A DNA stretch of 64,000 nucleotides, from positions 46,659,986 to 46,723,985 of the forward strand of contig NC_061815.1 in assembly GCF_021462225.1 (NCBI RefSeq), written 5' to 3'. Positions 1 to 12,635 of this stretch are shown piece after piece. A program made the translations under genes and the position numbers. The stretch comes from Girardinichthys multiradiatus. Its lineage: Eukaryota > Chordata > Actinopteri > Cyprinodontiformes > Goodeidae. The stretch's first letter is position 1; every line of letters begins with the position of its first letter. A model generated the notes under the pieces. It was not told the DNA's origin. It did no database searches and saw only the letters and a list, made by a program, of their open reading frames with translations.

Positions 1-582
1 AAGCCTTTTTGTGAGCAGTGTATATTTAAAAGCGGTCAAATCAGTCTTTAAACACAGATGTGACAGTATGTTTTCAATTAATGTTATCTCTGCCAAGTGA
101 AATGTTTAGTTTTCAAAGCCAACAAACCAAAAATTAAGTTCACAACAATCAACATTCCTCATTTAATGTATTTCTAACGGGGGACCATTGACTTCACACC
201 AACCAAAGTTATTCACAAATACAAAGAAATCAAAGCAAGATAGTCCACAAGTAGCATTATTGATAAAAAGAAAAAGAAATGGAATTGAAATTGTTTAAAC
301 TCAATGTCTGAACTAATCAGCTTTACTTTCTTCTCTGAATTCTCTGTGTTGGGATTATGAAATGAAATGAAAAATGTTTAGATCATTTAATTCTAAATTA
401 CCTATATGTTTTTCTGCTCAAACTCTTAACCTCATGAACTGCGGTGAGGAAGGTTGTCAAAAACGGAGAAGTTTGAAGAAATAGCTTCTAGCTAAACTCC
501 GTAGATGTGGATGAAAGACGACCCGTTCAGTCTGCTAACCACACAGCACGTTAACGTTACCACGGTGATGGGGTCTCTGCTG
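1..582. other. AT-rich intergenic DNA, nothing recognised
   Basis: No open frame, RNA gene or repeat family is recognisable. From about 420 the base composition becomes less AT-rich as the following repeat is approached. Confidence 0.6.
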
Positions 583-1045
583 TCTTCCTTCCAGATTGGG
601 AGACCGCTCCGCTTGGCTTCGTAGAGACCGCTTCTCTGTAGGGAACTTCTATGGGACAGTTTGCTTCTGCAGGCCTCAGAGAGAAAGTAAGCAACTCTTA
701 CACCTTAATTTCCCCGTTCATGAATGAAAATACCGATACACAGACAGTATTTCATTCGTACTTAACTTTGCATATGATCGATGATCGTATGACATCCTTG
801 GATCCTTGAATAGTTTATGTCCATCCCCTATCCGGTCCCTTTCGAAGGCCGTGTGGAAGAGGGTGGATGTAGCAACAGCTGCGCTTTTATTTGGGCAGTG
901 GCGTCACAGCAAGTCCGCAGTTATCCCGTTTCCTGGCTGTGCCGGAAGAAGGTTAATGCACTTTATTTTGAAAAGTTCCAGAAGAGTTTGTACCGGAGTT
1001 TAATGTTGAAATCCATGGCTGGGTCCCAACATCTGTATGTGTGGT
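583..1045 (+). repeat. Unknown interspersed repeat, left arm of an inverted pair
   Basis: This stretch matches the reverse complement of 17070-17555 over most of its length, with the best block from the Ser-Asn-Ser-Cys region (about 865) to 1020. Shared landmarks are the TTCCAGATTGGGAGACC block, TGAATGAAAATACCG, ATATGATCGATGATCGTATG and GTTTCCTGGCTGTGCC. The frame starting at 817 reads a peptide (97 aa) whose central 50 residues are conserved in the other copy, without indels there. The flanks diverge, so this is probably a dispersed repeat rather than one mobile unit. I do not recognise the family. Confidence 0.65.
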
Positions 1046-1110
1046 TTACTTGGGTTTTTGCCGACATCTGGTGCGAATTGTTTTGTCAATGCTCCATTAG
1101 ACATATTTAA

Positions 1111-4100
1111 ACGGCGAAAGGCATAGATTTGTTCAATACTAAATTTACTTACTGTGAATAATAGTTTCATTTCTGTTCCAGGGGTCTTGATGAAAATTAC
1201 ATCTTAATATGGAAATTTCAATAATCTTAGTAGAATTAGCGGCATAACATGGAAAAGACAGTACAGTAAAAATAAAAATAAAAATCACATTAATGTATGA
1301 GACAAGTACAAAAATTAATGGTCAGCTGAATTTTTCCAATTGTGACAAGCCTATTGAGAGGCAGCTACATTATCATGTCATGTCTGAAACAGCAGTGCCA
1401 ATCATATCAGCAAATTGGGACAGCCGGACCTTTTTGGAAAATGCAGAGAAAGATGGTGATTAGGTTCAACATTTAATGAAATTACAGAAATGACACAAGG
1501 AAGAAGGTGTGATGAGGAAAGGAATAATTTGTCTCCTTTTCCTACTGACTGTTTTTATTTTGTTCCCAGAATAGTTTACATAAAACCAACTTTGTCTTTC
1601 TAGGAATATATTTTCTCATCTAAAAGTGCACCATTTTAAAAGCCTGAAAGTCTTTCCTGGCATTAATAAAAGCATTTTGTTGTTGATAAGGCAGCGTCCA
1701 CCAGGTCATTGATCTAGCTTGTTTTACTGACATTTTTAGAAATAGTTCCTATGCTGATTTTATCACAGAATTTCTTTCTAAAGAAGTTTTTCCTTTAAAC
1801 AGTATGCCCTCACCTACCTAATAAGTACTAGTGTAATGTTCCATGTGCAGTCTTTGATTATTTTTAAAGATGCTGTGGTAAAACTGCTGAATAAAAAAAG
1901 ACTTTGTCTCGACACTTTCAGTCTGTTCAAACTCCTCTTTCAAAAATATCATCTTGAGCATTGCGTTGGAATTAGAGCAGCAGCAATGGATTGGCTTCAT
2001 TTGTGCCTCAGTGACCAATGTTTTGATGGCAACATAACATTTTGTGCACGCTCCAGTGCTGCTTTTGAGGTTTTTTTTTTTTAGGTTTTTTTTTTATTTA
2101 ACGACCAGATCAGCTTTTTCTTGCAGAAATAGGGTTAGAGGTCATTTCAGGCAAACAGCAAAGTTTAAGCCAGTTCTGTTGAGGCAAGACCAAAAGAAAA
2201 AGATACCCGTTTTTATAACAACTAATCTTTATTTCTGCAATATTTCTTTTGCTGAGGTCAGTCAGGCTTTGAGTCGCAACTCCATATTGTTCAAAACAGT
2301 GCTGTCCATCTAACACCTTTCAGCAATTCGATCTTTTCGCTATTGGCTTTCCTTACTCAACAAAAGTGATTTTAAAATCCTAATGGTCTTATAAATGCCC
2401 AAATAGTCTTGCTCACCCTTACCTCTCTTACTTACTTCGATCTTAGGTTCCTTTGCAGGTCCTTTGATCCGCTTGTCAGCTGCATTAGTCTGTCCCAAAA
2501 GTCAGACAGATTAAACTTTAGGACACATATTAGACAGGCATCTCTGCTTTGTGTTTCAGGTCTTTTTTAAACATTTATTTTCAATCATCACTTTTTTGTC
2601 CTTTAATTTTATAGATGTTAAAATTGTTTTTAATGGGTTTCATGTCTTGGTTTTATGTCTTACATGTTCTATCACTGAACAAAACTATGGTTACCCTTTT
2701 TGAATTGCATATTATACATAAATTCAACTTGGGCTTGAAAGTTATTTTTTTGCAGCATTTCCTGAGTAAAGGATCTAAATAATCAAATCTGAATAATATT
2801 TGTGCCACTTTTCTATAGAAATTTGATAATATTTTCATGATAGCATGAATGCTAACATCAGCAAAGACTCCCCTAAAATAAATTACTTCTTGGTTTTATT
2901 TTAAAGGTAAATAAAACATTAGGTGATCTTAATTTTATGTATTATATTTATATAATCCCATATTATTCATTATTGCCAGAGCATGCACATGTGTACATGT
3001 ATTATATTGTTTGAACACCAGATTCATTTTACTGCTTGCAAGAAGCTGATTTGCATTTTTTGTTCTTTGAATAAATGTTTTTTACATATAGTGATACAGT
3101 TTAATTTGTTGTTTTGCCTGAAACTGAAAGTTTGTTTTACCTCCAAGGGACACACTGCAGTATCTTTTGTTCATCAGCATTTTGTTATGTAGACTAATTT
3201 TTTGCAATACTCAAATCAACTGGTTAATTTCCATGTGAAATGCAGGGTGATTTATGTAAGCCCAGACGAAGTATAAAATTAGGGTGCTTGGAAATAAATA
3301 AGAAAAAAATCTGATTTGCATAATTCTTAGCACATGGATTTAAGTAAATTTGTACCAATTCATTAACATGGATGTCTCATAAAGCAAGAAGAGGATAAGT
3401 TTTAGTTTTGTCAAAACCACTCACTCAACATAAATAAGCAGAAAGTGAACAGCTATACTTATAACCGAAGAACAATCTAGGCAAATTGAACTTTATTTCC
3501 ATCTACCTGGTTTATCCCCTAAAAAATAAACAATAAAAACCTACTTTTTAGCTAACATGCCTATATCCAACTCTACTTGATTTTAGAGTTTATGTGGTTT
3601 ATTTTATTTAAACTGCATGCTAGCTACTCCTACATTTCCTAATGCAAGGGAATGTTGTAGAGAGTAAATCTGATGCCTCTTGTATTTCAATGGGTGTTGT
3701 GAAACATATTGCATCACATCACACACAGTGGAGTGAATGGGGATAGAAAACTTTATTCAGTCCCTATAAGCTTTAAGCATATTCAATTAGACATTTCATT
3801 TGTCTGACAGACTTTGCCTTAATGGGTGATGATACCCTAATATTCATGAATCATTTGTGTCTGTGACCTTGTCCCTTATGATAAAAGACATTGTCTCAGG
3901 ATCTTTGCCTTGGGTAAGTGAATAATTTCTGTGTGCATGTGTCATGTTCGGTTCAATAAACTTTAATAAAAGGCTTTGACAAGTCTGCTATTATTACATC
4001 AGCACTATTCAAATAATAAAAAGCGTGGCAATTTAGTGGTTTAGAAATGAAAGACAGAAGACCCCAGTTTCGAGTCATATTCCCCTTTAAAATGATTCAA

Positions 4101-5815
4101 GGGCAAGTTAAAAACATTAAGCAGAAAAAGAAAACTTAAATTAAATCCAAATACTCAAAAGTGTTTTTTACAGTGAAATTTAAATAGATTGTGGGTCCTT
4201 GACATTAAAAGCTCCAGAACTGACTTTTTCTTAAGGGTGTTGGATTTTAGATTTATTTTTTAATTGATTTATTCCACTCAAGCAATAAAATCCCAAAGAT
4301 TTTAATATAACGTACTGTTTTCTGTAACACAGAGGCACCTTTTTTTCAAGCTACGAAGTATTTTACAAAATAAAAATGACCTGGAACTGGGGACTGCTTA
4401 TGTGTAGCACATGAGTCTGGTTCATAGATACTGTGCACAGTGATATTAAATGTTGGCATTAAGAAGTTGCCAAGATGGGCTTTTGTTTTCAAATGCAACG
4501 AACAGCAGGTGAGCCCTGAGGAGGCATTAAAGAAGAAATCTGTTGCTGAAGCAGAATAGTGCTGCTCCATCTACAATCTCAGGATGTTGAAGAGGAGAGA
4601 TCTTTATCCAGCTAGGTGGCTTTGAACCTTTACTGTAACACAGCTTACCACTTATGAATAAAATTTATAAAAGGCCTAATTTAAAACTAAGATGTTCTAA
4701 ATTTTGCAGAGGAAGATATTCAACAGTTCAAACAAGAAATTAATAGTTTTTTTTAAGACAAGAGTAACAGAGGTTAATACGAGACATTTCAGCAGACTAA
4801 TGATGAAAAACCAATGTCACAAGTTCAACAAACTCAGACTTTGAGTTTGAATTTAAACAATGTAAGCAACAAATAATTTGGCATGTTTTCATCAATATCA
4901 AACCTCATTTTCAAAGTTTATTAAAAACATATAATAATCACAAAATTCCAAAACGTTTCCATCATTTCATCTAGTTTTATGTTGTAAAAGTCATCCTGTG
5001 CATATCAACTGTTAAACATTATGTGCGTCATCTAAAATTAGAAATAAAACATTTTAAATCCAAGTGAAGCTAAGAATTTCCTGCACAGTGTAAACATCCT
5101 TCACGGAAAAGCCCACATTAAAGGTCAGGAACTAAAATGCACCCTTCTCTGGTTACCTCAGATAGCGAGATAAAGTGCTTTTAGGGTTTCAAGTTAGGTT
5201 TAATTTGGCTGTATATATTAAACATTCAATGACGAGACCAGCTGTTCCAGTTTTAATGTTGTGCAGGAATCTTTAATAGATACTGTGCAAAATGTATTAA
5301 GCATCAGTTTGATTTCAGAAAGCTACTAATAGAAGATACCAAGTTTTTAATGATGGATACAGTTGGTCTTCTAAAATTTAGCCTTTTTTGAGAAGGTGAA
5401 ATATCTGGCAACCCTATTAAAGTTAAATTGTATTACTATGAGATATAGCTTTAATATAAAATCCTGATGTTAACTGTCACATATTGAACTGTGCTCTGGA
5501 ATGTTTCACTGGAACCATTTCAAGCTTTTTCATTTAAAGTGAAAACTGCATTTTGGAGTGCCCAAACAGTCATTTAAAGTTCACTCTAGAAAGTGTCCTG
5601 ATACAATCACCAGGCACTTTACAAGTAATCAGGAATAAGTTGCACTGGGTATAACACTTTTTAAAATGTTGTTGTAGATGGGCAAGCTAATTTTATTGGA
5701 TTTTCCAAGCAGATAAAGTTAACAAGTTTTCTCGATTTAAGTAGAAGGTGTTCACATGTGGGAGAATTTAACGTTTCCGTAATGTCATGTAATTAAAACT
5801 TTCCTTAGCAAACAT
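1111..5815. other. AT-rich intergenic DNA, no supported gene
   Basis: About 4.7 kb with many short A and T tracts, for example a T-rich stretch near 2070-2097. The open frames here are short, of AT-rich composition and match no family I know. No splice-linked exons or RNA genes could be supported. Confidence 0.55.
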
Positions 5816-6411
5816 GCCCTCAATGAATTAGCCCTAATCAGTTACAGACCTACATCTATTTATCCTTTTCTATTGAAAATCCTTCAAAAATAGTTTCTAT
5901 TCAATTGGTGTAGTGTTTTTACAGTAATTACCTATTTGAAGAGTCAGGTTTCAGAACTCATAGCACTGAAACAGCACTGGTGAAAGTCAATGATATTCTC
6001 ATCGCCTCAGATAAGAAACGTATCTGCACTTGTCCTGTTAGATCTCAGTAATGTATTTGATACAGTCAATCACATTATTCTTTAACGAAGACTTGAACAT
6101 GCTGCAGGGATCAAGGTAACAGAGCTGGACAAGTTTAGATCATATTTGTTTGACAGATTTCAGTTTGTTCATGTTAATGACATTTCTTATGCACCAGAAT
6201 TGCTTATGGAGTACCACATGGTTCAGGTTGGGCCAATTCTCTTTACAGATACTGTATATGTTTCCACTTACTAAAATTATCAAACAGCTTGGGATACATT
6301 TTCATTGTTATGGTGATGATTGTAATTTTCATCTATAAATACTAATAAATCCAATCAGTTAAAATAGACTACAATCATATCTTAAACATAAACACCTGGA
6401 CGACTTTCTTT
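5816..6411 (+). pseudogene. Decayed L2-type reverse transcriptase relic
   Basis: Conceptual translation across frames gives an old L2 RT core: NYRPTSIYPFLLKILQK near the start, then SALVLLDLSNVFDTVNH (the RT motif with the first catalytic Asp; usual form LLDISAAFDTVDH), FRSYLFDRFQFVHVND and GPILFT. Several stops and frameshifts are present, and the YADD region is unreadable. The order and spacing match the RT of the larger L2 copy that starts just downstream, at about 8820-9260. It lies directly upstream of that element and is clearly older. No function is expected. Confidence 0.75.
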
Positions 6412-7155
6412 TTTTAACTTTACCTGAAGTACATAGCGTTGAAACCGCAGCTCTGAAAGCCTGACGTGTACAGTCTGAGCGGCTGCTCATACCAGCACTA
6501 CAGACTGCTTGTGTGTGCCAGCCAGAGGAGCACTTTCCCCAGGTGGCTAAACTGAGAGCTGCCACCCGCCACACAGCTCATCACCCTTGTCCTCTTCACC
6601 AGAATGGTTCAAGTAAGAGGTTGTGTCTGGACACAGAAATTTAGCTTAGCATAAAATAATTTAAATATTGTTAATTTCATTTTGTTTGCTTTGTGCCGTT
6701 TAACTGCCCGGGTGCTAACAGGCTTTCAGGCTAGTCTGTTCTGTTTGGGTTGGGTTCTAAAGTTAGGATAGACTTTATTTAATGGTCCACTAATGTAGGT
6801 TTGCCTGTTTTACCTGTGGTTTATCCCCATCTCCTCTCCTAAAACATGAGGAAATAATTTGTAAAAAAGTGCCAAATCATATCTCAATCAGCTGCTAAAA
6901 GCTCCACTAATAAACGGTAGCCTCTAATAGTTCTGCTGTGAACTACACAGCTTGTTCTGCGAACAGCAGTAAAGTGCCACCAGCTCTCGTACACACATTA
7001 TTTATATTATCATTTGAAGATCATTTGAATCTTGCCGAATTTATTAGTTCTCCAAAACTCTGACAACCAGGGTTCAGACCAGGAAGCAGGGTCGTAGTTT
7101 AACACTCCTCTCTGCAGCTTCTGTACTGCTACCCACCCATTACCCTATTAAGACA
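6412..7155 (+). mobile_element. Probable 5' region of L2 copy 1
   Basis: This stretch lies between the older RT relic and the first readable endonuclease frame of L2 copy 1. It is more GC-rich at 6430-6620 than the surroundings and holds no known coding motif. I infer that it is the L2 5' UTR because it leads directly into the endonuclease. The 5' boundary is uncertain, since the second L2 copy in this window is truncated well downstream and cannot be used for comparison. Confidence 0.45.
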
Positions 7156-9256
7156 GTGTCTCGCCTATGGCCAAAATTGAATAGATTAGAAAATAATCTA
7201 AAAGGAGGAAATCAAGAAAATCTCATAAAAATAAACACAACTCAGACCAAAAAGAAAAATAAAACAATTAAATGTAGCTTACTGAACATAAGATCTCTCT
7301 CTTCAAAGACATTGCTAGTTAGTGACCTGATTTGTGACAATCAGATTGATTTACTTTGCCTCACAGAAACCTGGCTGCAGCAAGAGGATTATGTTACTAT
7401 AAATGAGTCAACTCCTACTAATTATTTAAATGTTCACATTCCTCGAAATACTGGGTGAGGAGGAGGAGTAGCAACCATCTTTCAGTCCGATTTATTGATT
7501 AGTCCCAGACCAATCAATATCTAAAACTCTTTTGAATATTTAATCCTTAGTTTTCCTCATCCAAATTGCAAAGCATTAAAACCACTTCTGTTTGTTGTTT
7601 TGTACTGTTCACCAGGCCCTTACTCTCAATTTTTAGATCAGTTTTCAGACCTTTTATCTGATTTAGTGTTAAATACAGATAAAGTTATTATAGTGGGGGA
7701 TTTTAACATTCATGTAGATGCTGAAAGTGAAAGCATTAAAGGCTATATTTAAGCCATCTTATACTCGATTGGCTTTGCTCAAAACATTAACAAACCTACC
7801 CACCTTTGTCTTCATACTCTGGACCTTGTGCTGACATATGGCATTGAGTGTAAAGACATAACAATATTCTCTCATAACCCTGTCCTGTCTGACCATTTCT
7901 TAATAACCTTTGAGTTTAATTTAAGTACTCCACACCTGAAAGAAAATTTCATTATAGTAGATCATTATCAGGCGATGCTGTAACAACCTTTAAAGAATGT
8001 GTTCCACTTTTAATTTCCTCATTATCACAGAAAAGCACAGTGGAGGGCAATAATTCTGTTTCTGCCCCTTCACAAATTGATTCTTTTGTTCATAGTGTTT
8101 CTTCATCATTGTGTGATGCATTAGACAATGCAGCCCCCTTGAAAAAGAAGGTAATCATTCATAGGAGGCTTGCTCCTTGGTTTAATTCAGAGCTGCATAC
8201 TTTAAAGCACAATGTTAGAAAATTGGAGAGAAAATGGCACTCTACACACCTGGCGGATTCCTACTTAATCTGGAAAAATAGCCTACTGTTGTATAAAAAG
8301 ACACTTCACCAAGCCAGAACAGCTTATTTCTCATCATTAATAGAAGAGAACAAGAATAATCCTAGGTTTCTCTTTAGTACAGTTGCTAAATTTACACAGA
8401 GTCATAGATCTGTTGAGCCATCCATTCCCTTAGCTCTTAGCAGTCATGACTTTATGGGATTCTTCTTAAATAAAATGTATTCTATTAAAAAGAAAATATT
8501 TGACATACTCCCGAAGATGATTACTTCATCCTCAGCAAGTGAGACAACATTGGAAATAACTGCAGAACCTGATTTGTGTTTGGACAGTTTTGATCCTGTG
8601 AAGCTTCCCGAGTTATCAGAAATATTTGCTTCATCTAAACCTTCAACTTGTATGTTAGACCCAATCCCAACCAAATTATTTAAGGAAGTTTTCCCTCTGA
8701 TTACCAGCCCCATTTTAGATATGATTAATCTATTTTTAGTAAATGGATATGTACCACAGGCTTTTAAGGTAGCTGTAATTAAACCTTTACTTAGGAAACC
8801 TTCACTTGATCGAGATGACTTGAAAAATTACAGACCTATATCCAATCTTCCATTCTTATCTAAAATTCTTGAGAAAATAGTTGCTAATCAAATGTGTGAG
8901 CATTTACACAGCAATTACCTGTTTGAAGAGTTTCAGTCAGGCTTCAGAGCTCATCATTAACACTGAAACAGCTCTGCTGAAAGTCACTAATGATATTTAT
9001 ATGGCCTCAGATAATGGACTTGTGTCTGTACTGGTTCTGTTAGATATCAGTGCTGCATTTGATACAGTCGACCATAATATTCTCTTAAAAAGGCTGGAAT
9101 ATGCTGTAGGGATCAGGGGAACAGCGCTAGGCTGGTTTAAATCTTATCTGTCAGACAGATTCCAGTTTGTTCATGTAAATGATAAATCATCTTTAAACTC
9201 CAGGGTTAATTGTGGAGTACCACAGGGTTCAGTACTTGGGCCAATTCTCTTTACTA
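7156..9256 (+). pseudogene. L2-clade LINE ORF2, endonuclease and N-terminal half of RT (broken)
   Basis: First half of an L2-clade non-LTR retrotransposon ORF2, which normally nicks target DNA and reverse-transcribes its own RNA. The 7156 frame shows the start of the APE-type endonuclease ([13 protein letters not shown], then [12 protein letters not shown]) and ends at a TGA at 7456-7458. The endonuclease continues past it (VIIVGDFNIHVDAES; LSDHFLITFEF) with more stops. From 8040 a 306-residue frame carries the linker and RT start (LDPIPTKLFKE, NYRPISNLPFLSKILEKI, FQSGFRAHH) and stops at a frameshift at about 8957. The next frame resumes at ETALLKVTNDI and reads LLDISAAFDTVDHNIL and GVPQGSVLGPILFT, where Tc1-A1 interrupts it. 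The copy is dead. Confidence 0.9.
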
Positions 9257-9258
9257 TA

Positions 9259-10543
9259 CAGGTCCTTCTAAAAAAATTAGCATATTGTGATAAAGTTCAT
9301 TATTTTCTATAATGTCATGATGAAAATCTAACATTCATATATTTTAGATTCATTGCACACTACCTGAAATATTTCAGGTCTTTTATTGTCTTAATACAGA
9401 TGATTTTGGCATACAGCTCATGAAAACCAAAAATTCCTATCTCACAAAATTAGCATATTATTAAAAGGGTCTCTAAACGAGCTATGAACCTAATCATCTG
9501 AATCAACGAGTTAACTCTAAACACCTGCAAAAGATTCCTGAGGCCTTTAAAACTCCCAGCCTGGTTTATCACTCAAAACCCCACTCATGGGTAAGACTTG
9601 CGACCTGACTGCTGTCCAGAAGGCCACTATTGACACCCTCAAGCAAGAGGGTAAGACACAGAAAGAAATTTCTGAACGAATAGGCTGTTCCCAGAGTGCT
9701 GTATCAAGGCACCTCAGTGGGAAGTCTGTGGGAAGGAAAAAGTGTGGCAGAAAACGCTGCACAACGAGAAGAGGTGACCGGACCCTGAGGAAGATTGTGG
9801 GGAAGGGCCGATTCCAGACCTTGGGGGACCTGTGGGGTGCCGTGTCAGTTGCTGGTGTTGGTCCACTGTGTTTTATCAAGGGCAGGGTCAATGCAGCTAG
9901 CTATCAGGAGATTTTGGAGCACTTCATGCTCCCATCTGCTGAAAAGCTTTATGGAGATGAAGATTTCGTTTTTCAGCATGACCTGGCACCTGCTCACAGT
10001 GCCAAAACCACTGGTAAATGGTTTACTGACCATGGTATCACTGTGCTCAATTGGCCTGCCAACTCTCCTGACCTGAACCCCATAGAGAATCTGTGGGATA
10101 TTGGGAAGAGAACGTTGAGAGACTCAAGACCCAACACTCTGGATGAGCTAAAGGCCGCTATCGAAGCATCCTGGGCCTCCATAAGACCTCAGCAGTGCCA
10201 CAGGCTGATTGCCTCCATGCCACGCCGCATTGAAGCAGTAATTTCTGCCAAAGGATTCCCGACCAAGTATTGAGTGCATAACTGTACATGATTATTTGAA
10301 GGTTGACGTTGTTTGTATTAAAAACACTCTTCTTTTATTGGTCGGATGAAATATGCTAATCTTGTGAGATAGGAATTTTGGGTTTTCATGAGCTGTAATC
10401 ATCCGTATTAAGACAATAAAAGACCTGAAATATTTCAGTTAGTGTGCAATGAATCTAAAATATATGAATGTTAAATTTTCATCATTACATTATAGAAAAT
10501 AATGAACTTTATCACAATATGCTAATTTTTTGAGAAGGACCTG
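9259..10543 (+). mobile_element. Tc1-A1: Tc1/mariner element nested in L2 copy 1
   Basis: A 1,285-bp Tc1 element. Both ends read CAGGTCCTTCT inward, with terminal inverted repeats of about 200 bp (9259-9461 and 10341-10543), each containing the internal CCTGAAATATTTCAG type palindrome. TA duplicates flank it at 9257-9258 and 10544-10545. It splits the L2 RT between GPILFT and the YADD region, in the same orientation as L2. Compared with Tc1-A2 (31449-33049) it has lost 318 bp inside the transposase gene. Confidence 0.95.
9587..10273 (+). pseudogene. Tc1-A transposase with 106-residue in-frame deletion
   Basis: A 228-residue open frame. Residues 1-82 are the N-terminal helix-turn-helix region (EISERIGCSQSAVSRHLSGK, then the basic GRKKCGRKR linker). 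The join GDL/WGAVS removes what are residues 83-188 of the 334-aa Tc1-A2 protein, including the second DNA-binding half and the first catalytic Asp (LFSDES, D148). The second Asp (FQHDLAPAH) and the Glu (SPDLNPIENLW) remain. The reading frame is kept but the enzyme cannot cut or join DNA. As inference, a product that keeps only the N-terminal DNA-binding part could bind element ends and compete with intact transposase. Confidence 0.9.
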
Positions 10544-10545
10544 TA

Positions 10546-11438
10546 TATATGCTTCCTATAGGTCAAATTATCAGGCAGCATGGGATAAATTTTCACTGTT
10601 ACACTGATGATACTCAGCTTTACTTATCCATAAATCCTGATGAACCCAACCAGTTAGATAGACTACAAGCATGTCTTGAAGACATAAAAACTTGAATGAC
10701 TTTAAATGTTTTGCTTCTAAATTCAGACAAGACAGAAGTTGTCGTCTTTCCACCGGAGTCTTTAAAAAAGAAACTGCTTAGTCAATCACTTAACCTGGAT
10801 GGCATTAAATTGACCTCCGGTAATAAAGTAAAAAACCTTGGTTTTACTTTTGACCAGGACATGTCATTTAAATCCCATATTAAACAGGTTTCTAGGATTT
10901 CCTTCTTTCACCTCTGGAACATTGCCAAAATTAGAAATATCCTATCCAGGAGTGACGCTGAAAAACTAGTCCATGCATTTATTACTTCAAGGCTGGACTA
11001 TTGTAATTCTCATCAGGATGTCCACAAAATGCAGTTAAAAGCCTTCAGCTGATTCAAAATGCTGCAGCAAGAGTTCTGATGAAAATTAAAAGGAGAGATC
11101 ATATTTCTCCTATTTTAGCTTCCCTTCATTGGCTCCCTGTTAAATCCAGAATAGAATTTAAAATTCTCCTCCTCACATATAAAGCCCTTAATGATCTAGC
11201 TCCATCATACATCAGAGATCTGATTGGTCCATATGTTCCTAACAGAGCACTTTGTTCTCAGACTGCAGGTTTACTGGTGGTTCCTAGAGTCTCTAGAAGT
11301 AGAATGGGAGGCAGATCCTTTAGTTATCAGGCTCCTCTCCTGTGGAACCAGCTCCCAGTTTTAGTCCGTGAGGCAGACACCCTGTCTACTTTTAAGGTTA
11401 GGCTTAAAACTTTCCTTTTTGATAACGCTTATAGTTAG
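10546..11438 (+). pseudogene. L2-clade LINE ORF2, C-terminal half of RT (broken)
   Basis: Continuation of the L2 ORF2 after Tc1-A1. The translation resumes with IYMLPIGQIIRQHG and the catalytic box, here YTDDTQLYL, with Thr where YADD has Ala. A stop at 10693-10695 follows (EDIKT*MTLN). The frame then reads VVVFPPESLKKKL, NLGFTFDQDMSFKSHI and HAFITSRLDYCNS, and a frameshift near 11013 leads into the C-terminal frame (AAARVLMKIKRRDHISPILASLHWLPV; LLVVPRVSRSRMGG; ending KTFLFDNAYS* at 11436-11438). This C-terminal segment is typical of fish L2 elements. It is a dead copy. Confidence 0.9.
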
Positions 11439-12624
11439 AGTGGTTTAGGTTATCAGGGAAGGAGCCTTCCTCCCTCCCTGTTGGTTGGAGGAAGGGGGAG
11501 TCAGGTTTAGCCTACACCAGCTCAGTTATGGTTGAGGTGCAAACACACCCTCCATTTCTGCTACCTGTATGACCCCTTCTCTTTTCCAATGGTTATAATC
11601 AGTCTGATAGAGAGAGGTATCCCAATCCTTGTGGTTTTTAGTATAACAATGACCATCAGTGGGACCCTTTGTGGGGTTCCTTGAGACGACATTGTTGTAA
11701 ATAAGCGCCGTTTAACAAAATAATCTGAACTGAAACTATATGTGTAGTTATGCTGCTATAGGCTTAGGCTGCTGGAGGACATAATGACCACTTTCACCCT
11801 CTTCGCTACATTCTCACACTACTCTCCAATTTTGCATTATTTGCTGTTATTTCAGCTTTTAACTTTATGTTCTCTCTCTTTTCTCTTCCTAGAAGCTACA
11901 CCTGGCCTGTGTCTACCTGTGACACCTTTCTGGAGAGAGGAATGGTCCGAGCTTCTGCTGGCAACAACTTAATGCTCACCTTCTACCTATGATCCACATG
12001 GCCCTGTCTTTTAGTGTTTAACCCTTTCTCTCTCCTAAACATGGCAATTGACTGAGCTTAACTGTAACTAAATGTATGTGCTCTCTTTCAGACTCTAACC
12101 TTGAAAACTGGCTCAGAGTTGATCTGTTCTTTCTTTCTAGGTGAAACGACTAAAGGAGCTACATCCATACTTTTCCTTCCCATAGAAAGGTCTCCTGGAT
12201 CAGTGCTTCTTTGTTCTCTTTGTGTCTCTCCTCTGTTCTCTCAAACCCCCAGTCGGTCGTGGCAGATGGCCGCTCACACTGAGCCTGGTTCTGCTGGAGG
12301 TTTCTTCCTGTTAAAAGGGAGTTTTTCCTCTCCACTGTCGCTACATGCATGCTCAGTATGAGGGATTGCTGCAAAGTCAACACCAGTGACTGTCCACTGC
12401 CTCTACATGCTCATCCAGGAGGAGTGAATGCTGCAAGTCACTGACTGGATGCAATCTGCTGGGTTTCCTTAGACAGAAACAATTTTTATCCAATTTGAAT
12501 AAATAACTAACTTTGACTGCACTGTTCAATTGTTAGGACTAATTGGAATGTATGTACCTGACTGTTGTGAAGTGCCTTGAGACAACATGTGTTGTGAATT
12601 GGCGCTATATAAATAAAACTGAAT
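11439..12624 (+). mobile_element. L2 copy 1 3' UTR with two copies of the terminal motif
   Basis: Non-coding tail of L2 copy 1. Module X (about 11440-11675, with GGTTATCAGGGAAGGAGCC and TTTTAGTATAACAATGACC) ends in a terminal-like motif CCTTGAGACGACATTGTTGT at about 11679. Module Y (about 11745-12540, starting TTATGCTGCTATAGGCTTAGG) then ends in the true tail, CCTTGAGACAACATGTGTTG to AATAAAACTGAATTGAATTG at 12573-12632. In L2 copy 2 (- strand) the order is coding end, Y, X, tail. L2-type RTs recognise a 3'-terminal RNA structure, so the duplicated motif may matter. Confidence 0.8.
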
Positions 12625-12635
12625 TGAATTGAAGA
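12625..12635 (+). repeat. SINE target-site duplication, left copy
   Basis: The 11-bp TGAATTGAAGA recurs at 12993-13003 and brackets the V-SINE. The left copy uses the last bases of the L2 tail, so the SINE inserted into an existing L2 end. Confidence 0.85.

Noticed and set aside
9259..10543. Tc1-A1 copied together with L2 as one retrotransposed composite
   Set aside because: The insertion TAs differ by 2 bp between the L2 copies, which favours separate insertions, although slippage cannot be excluded.
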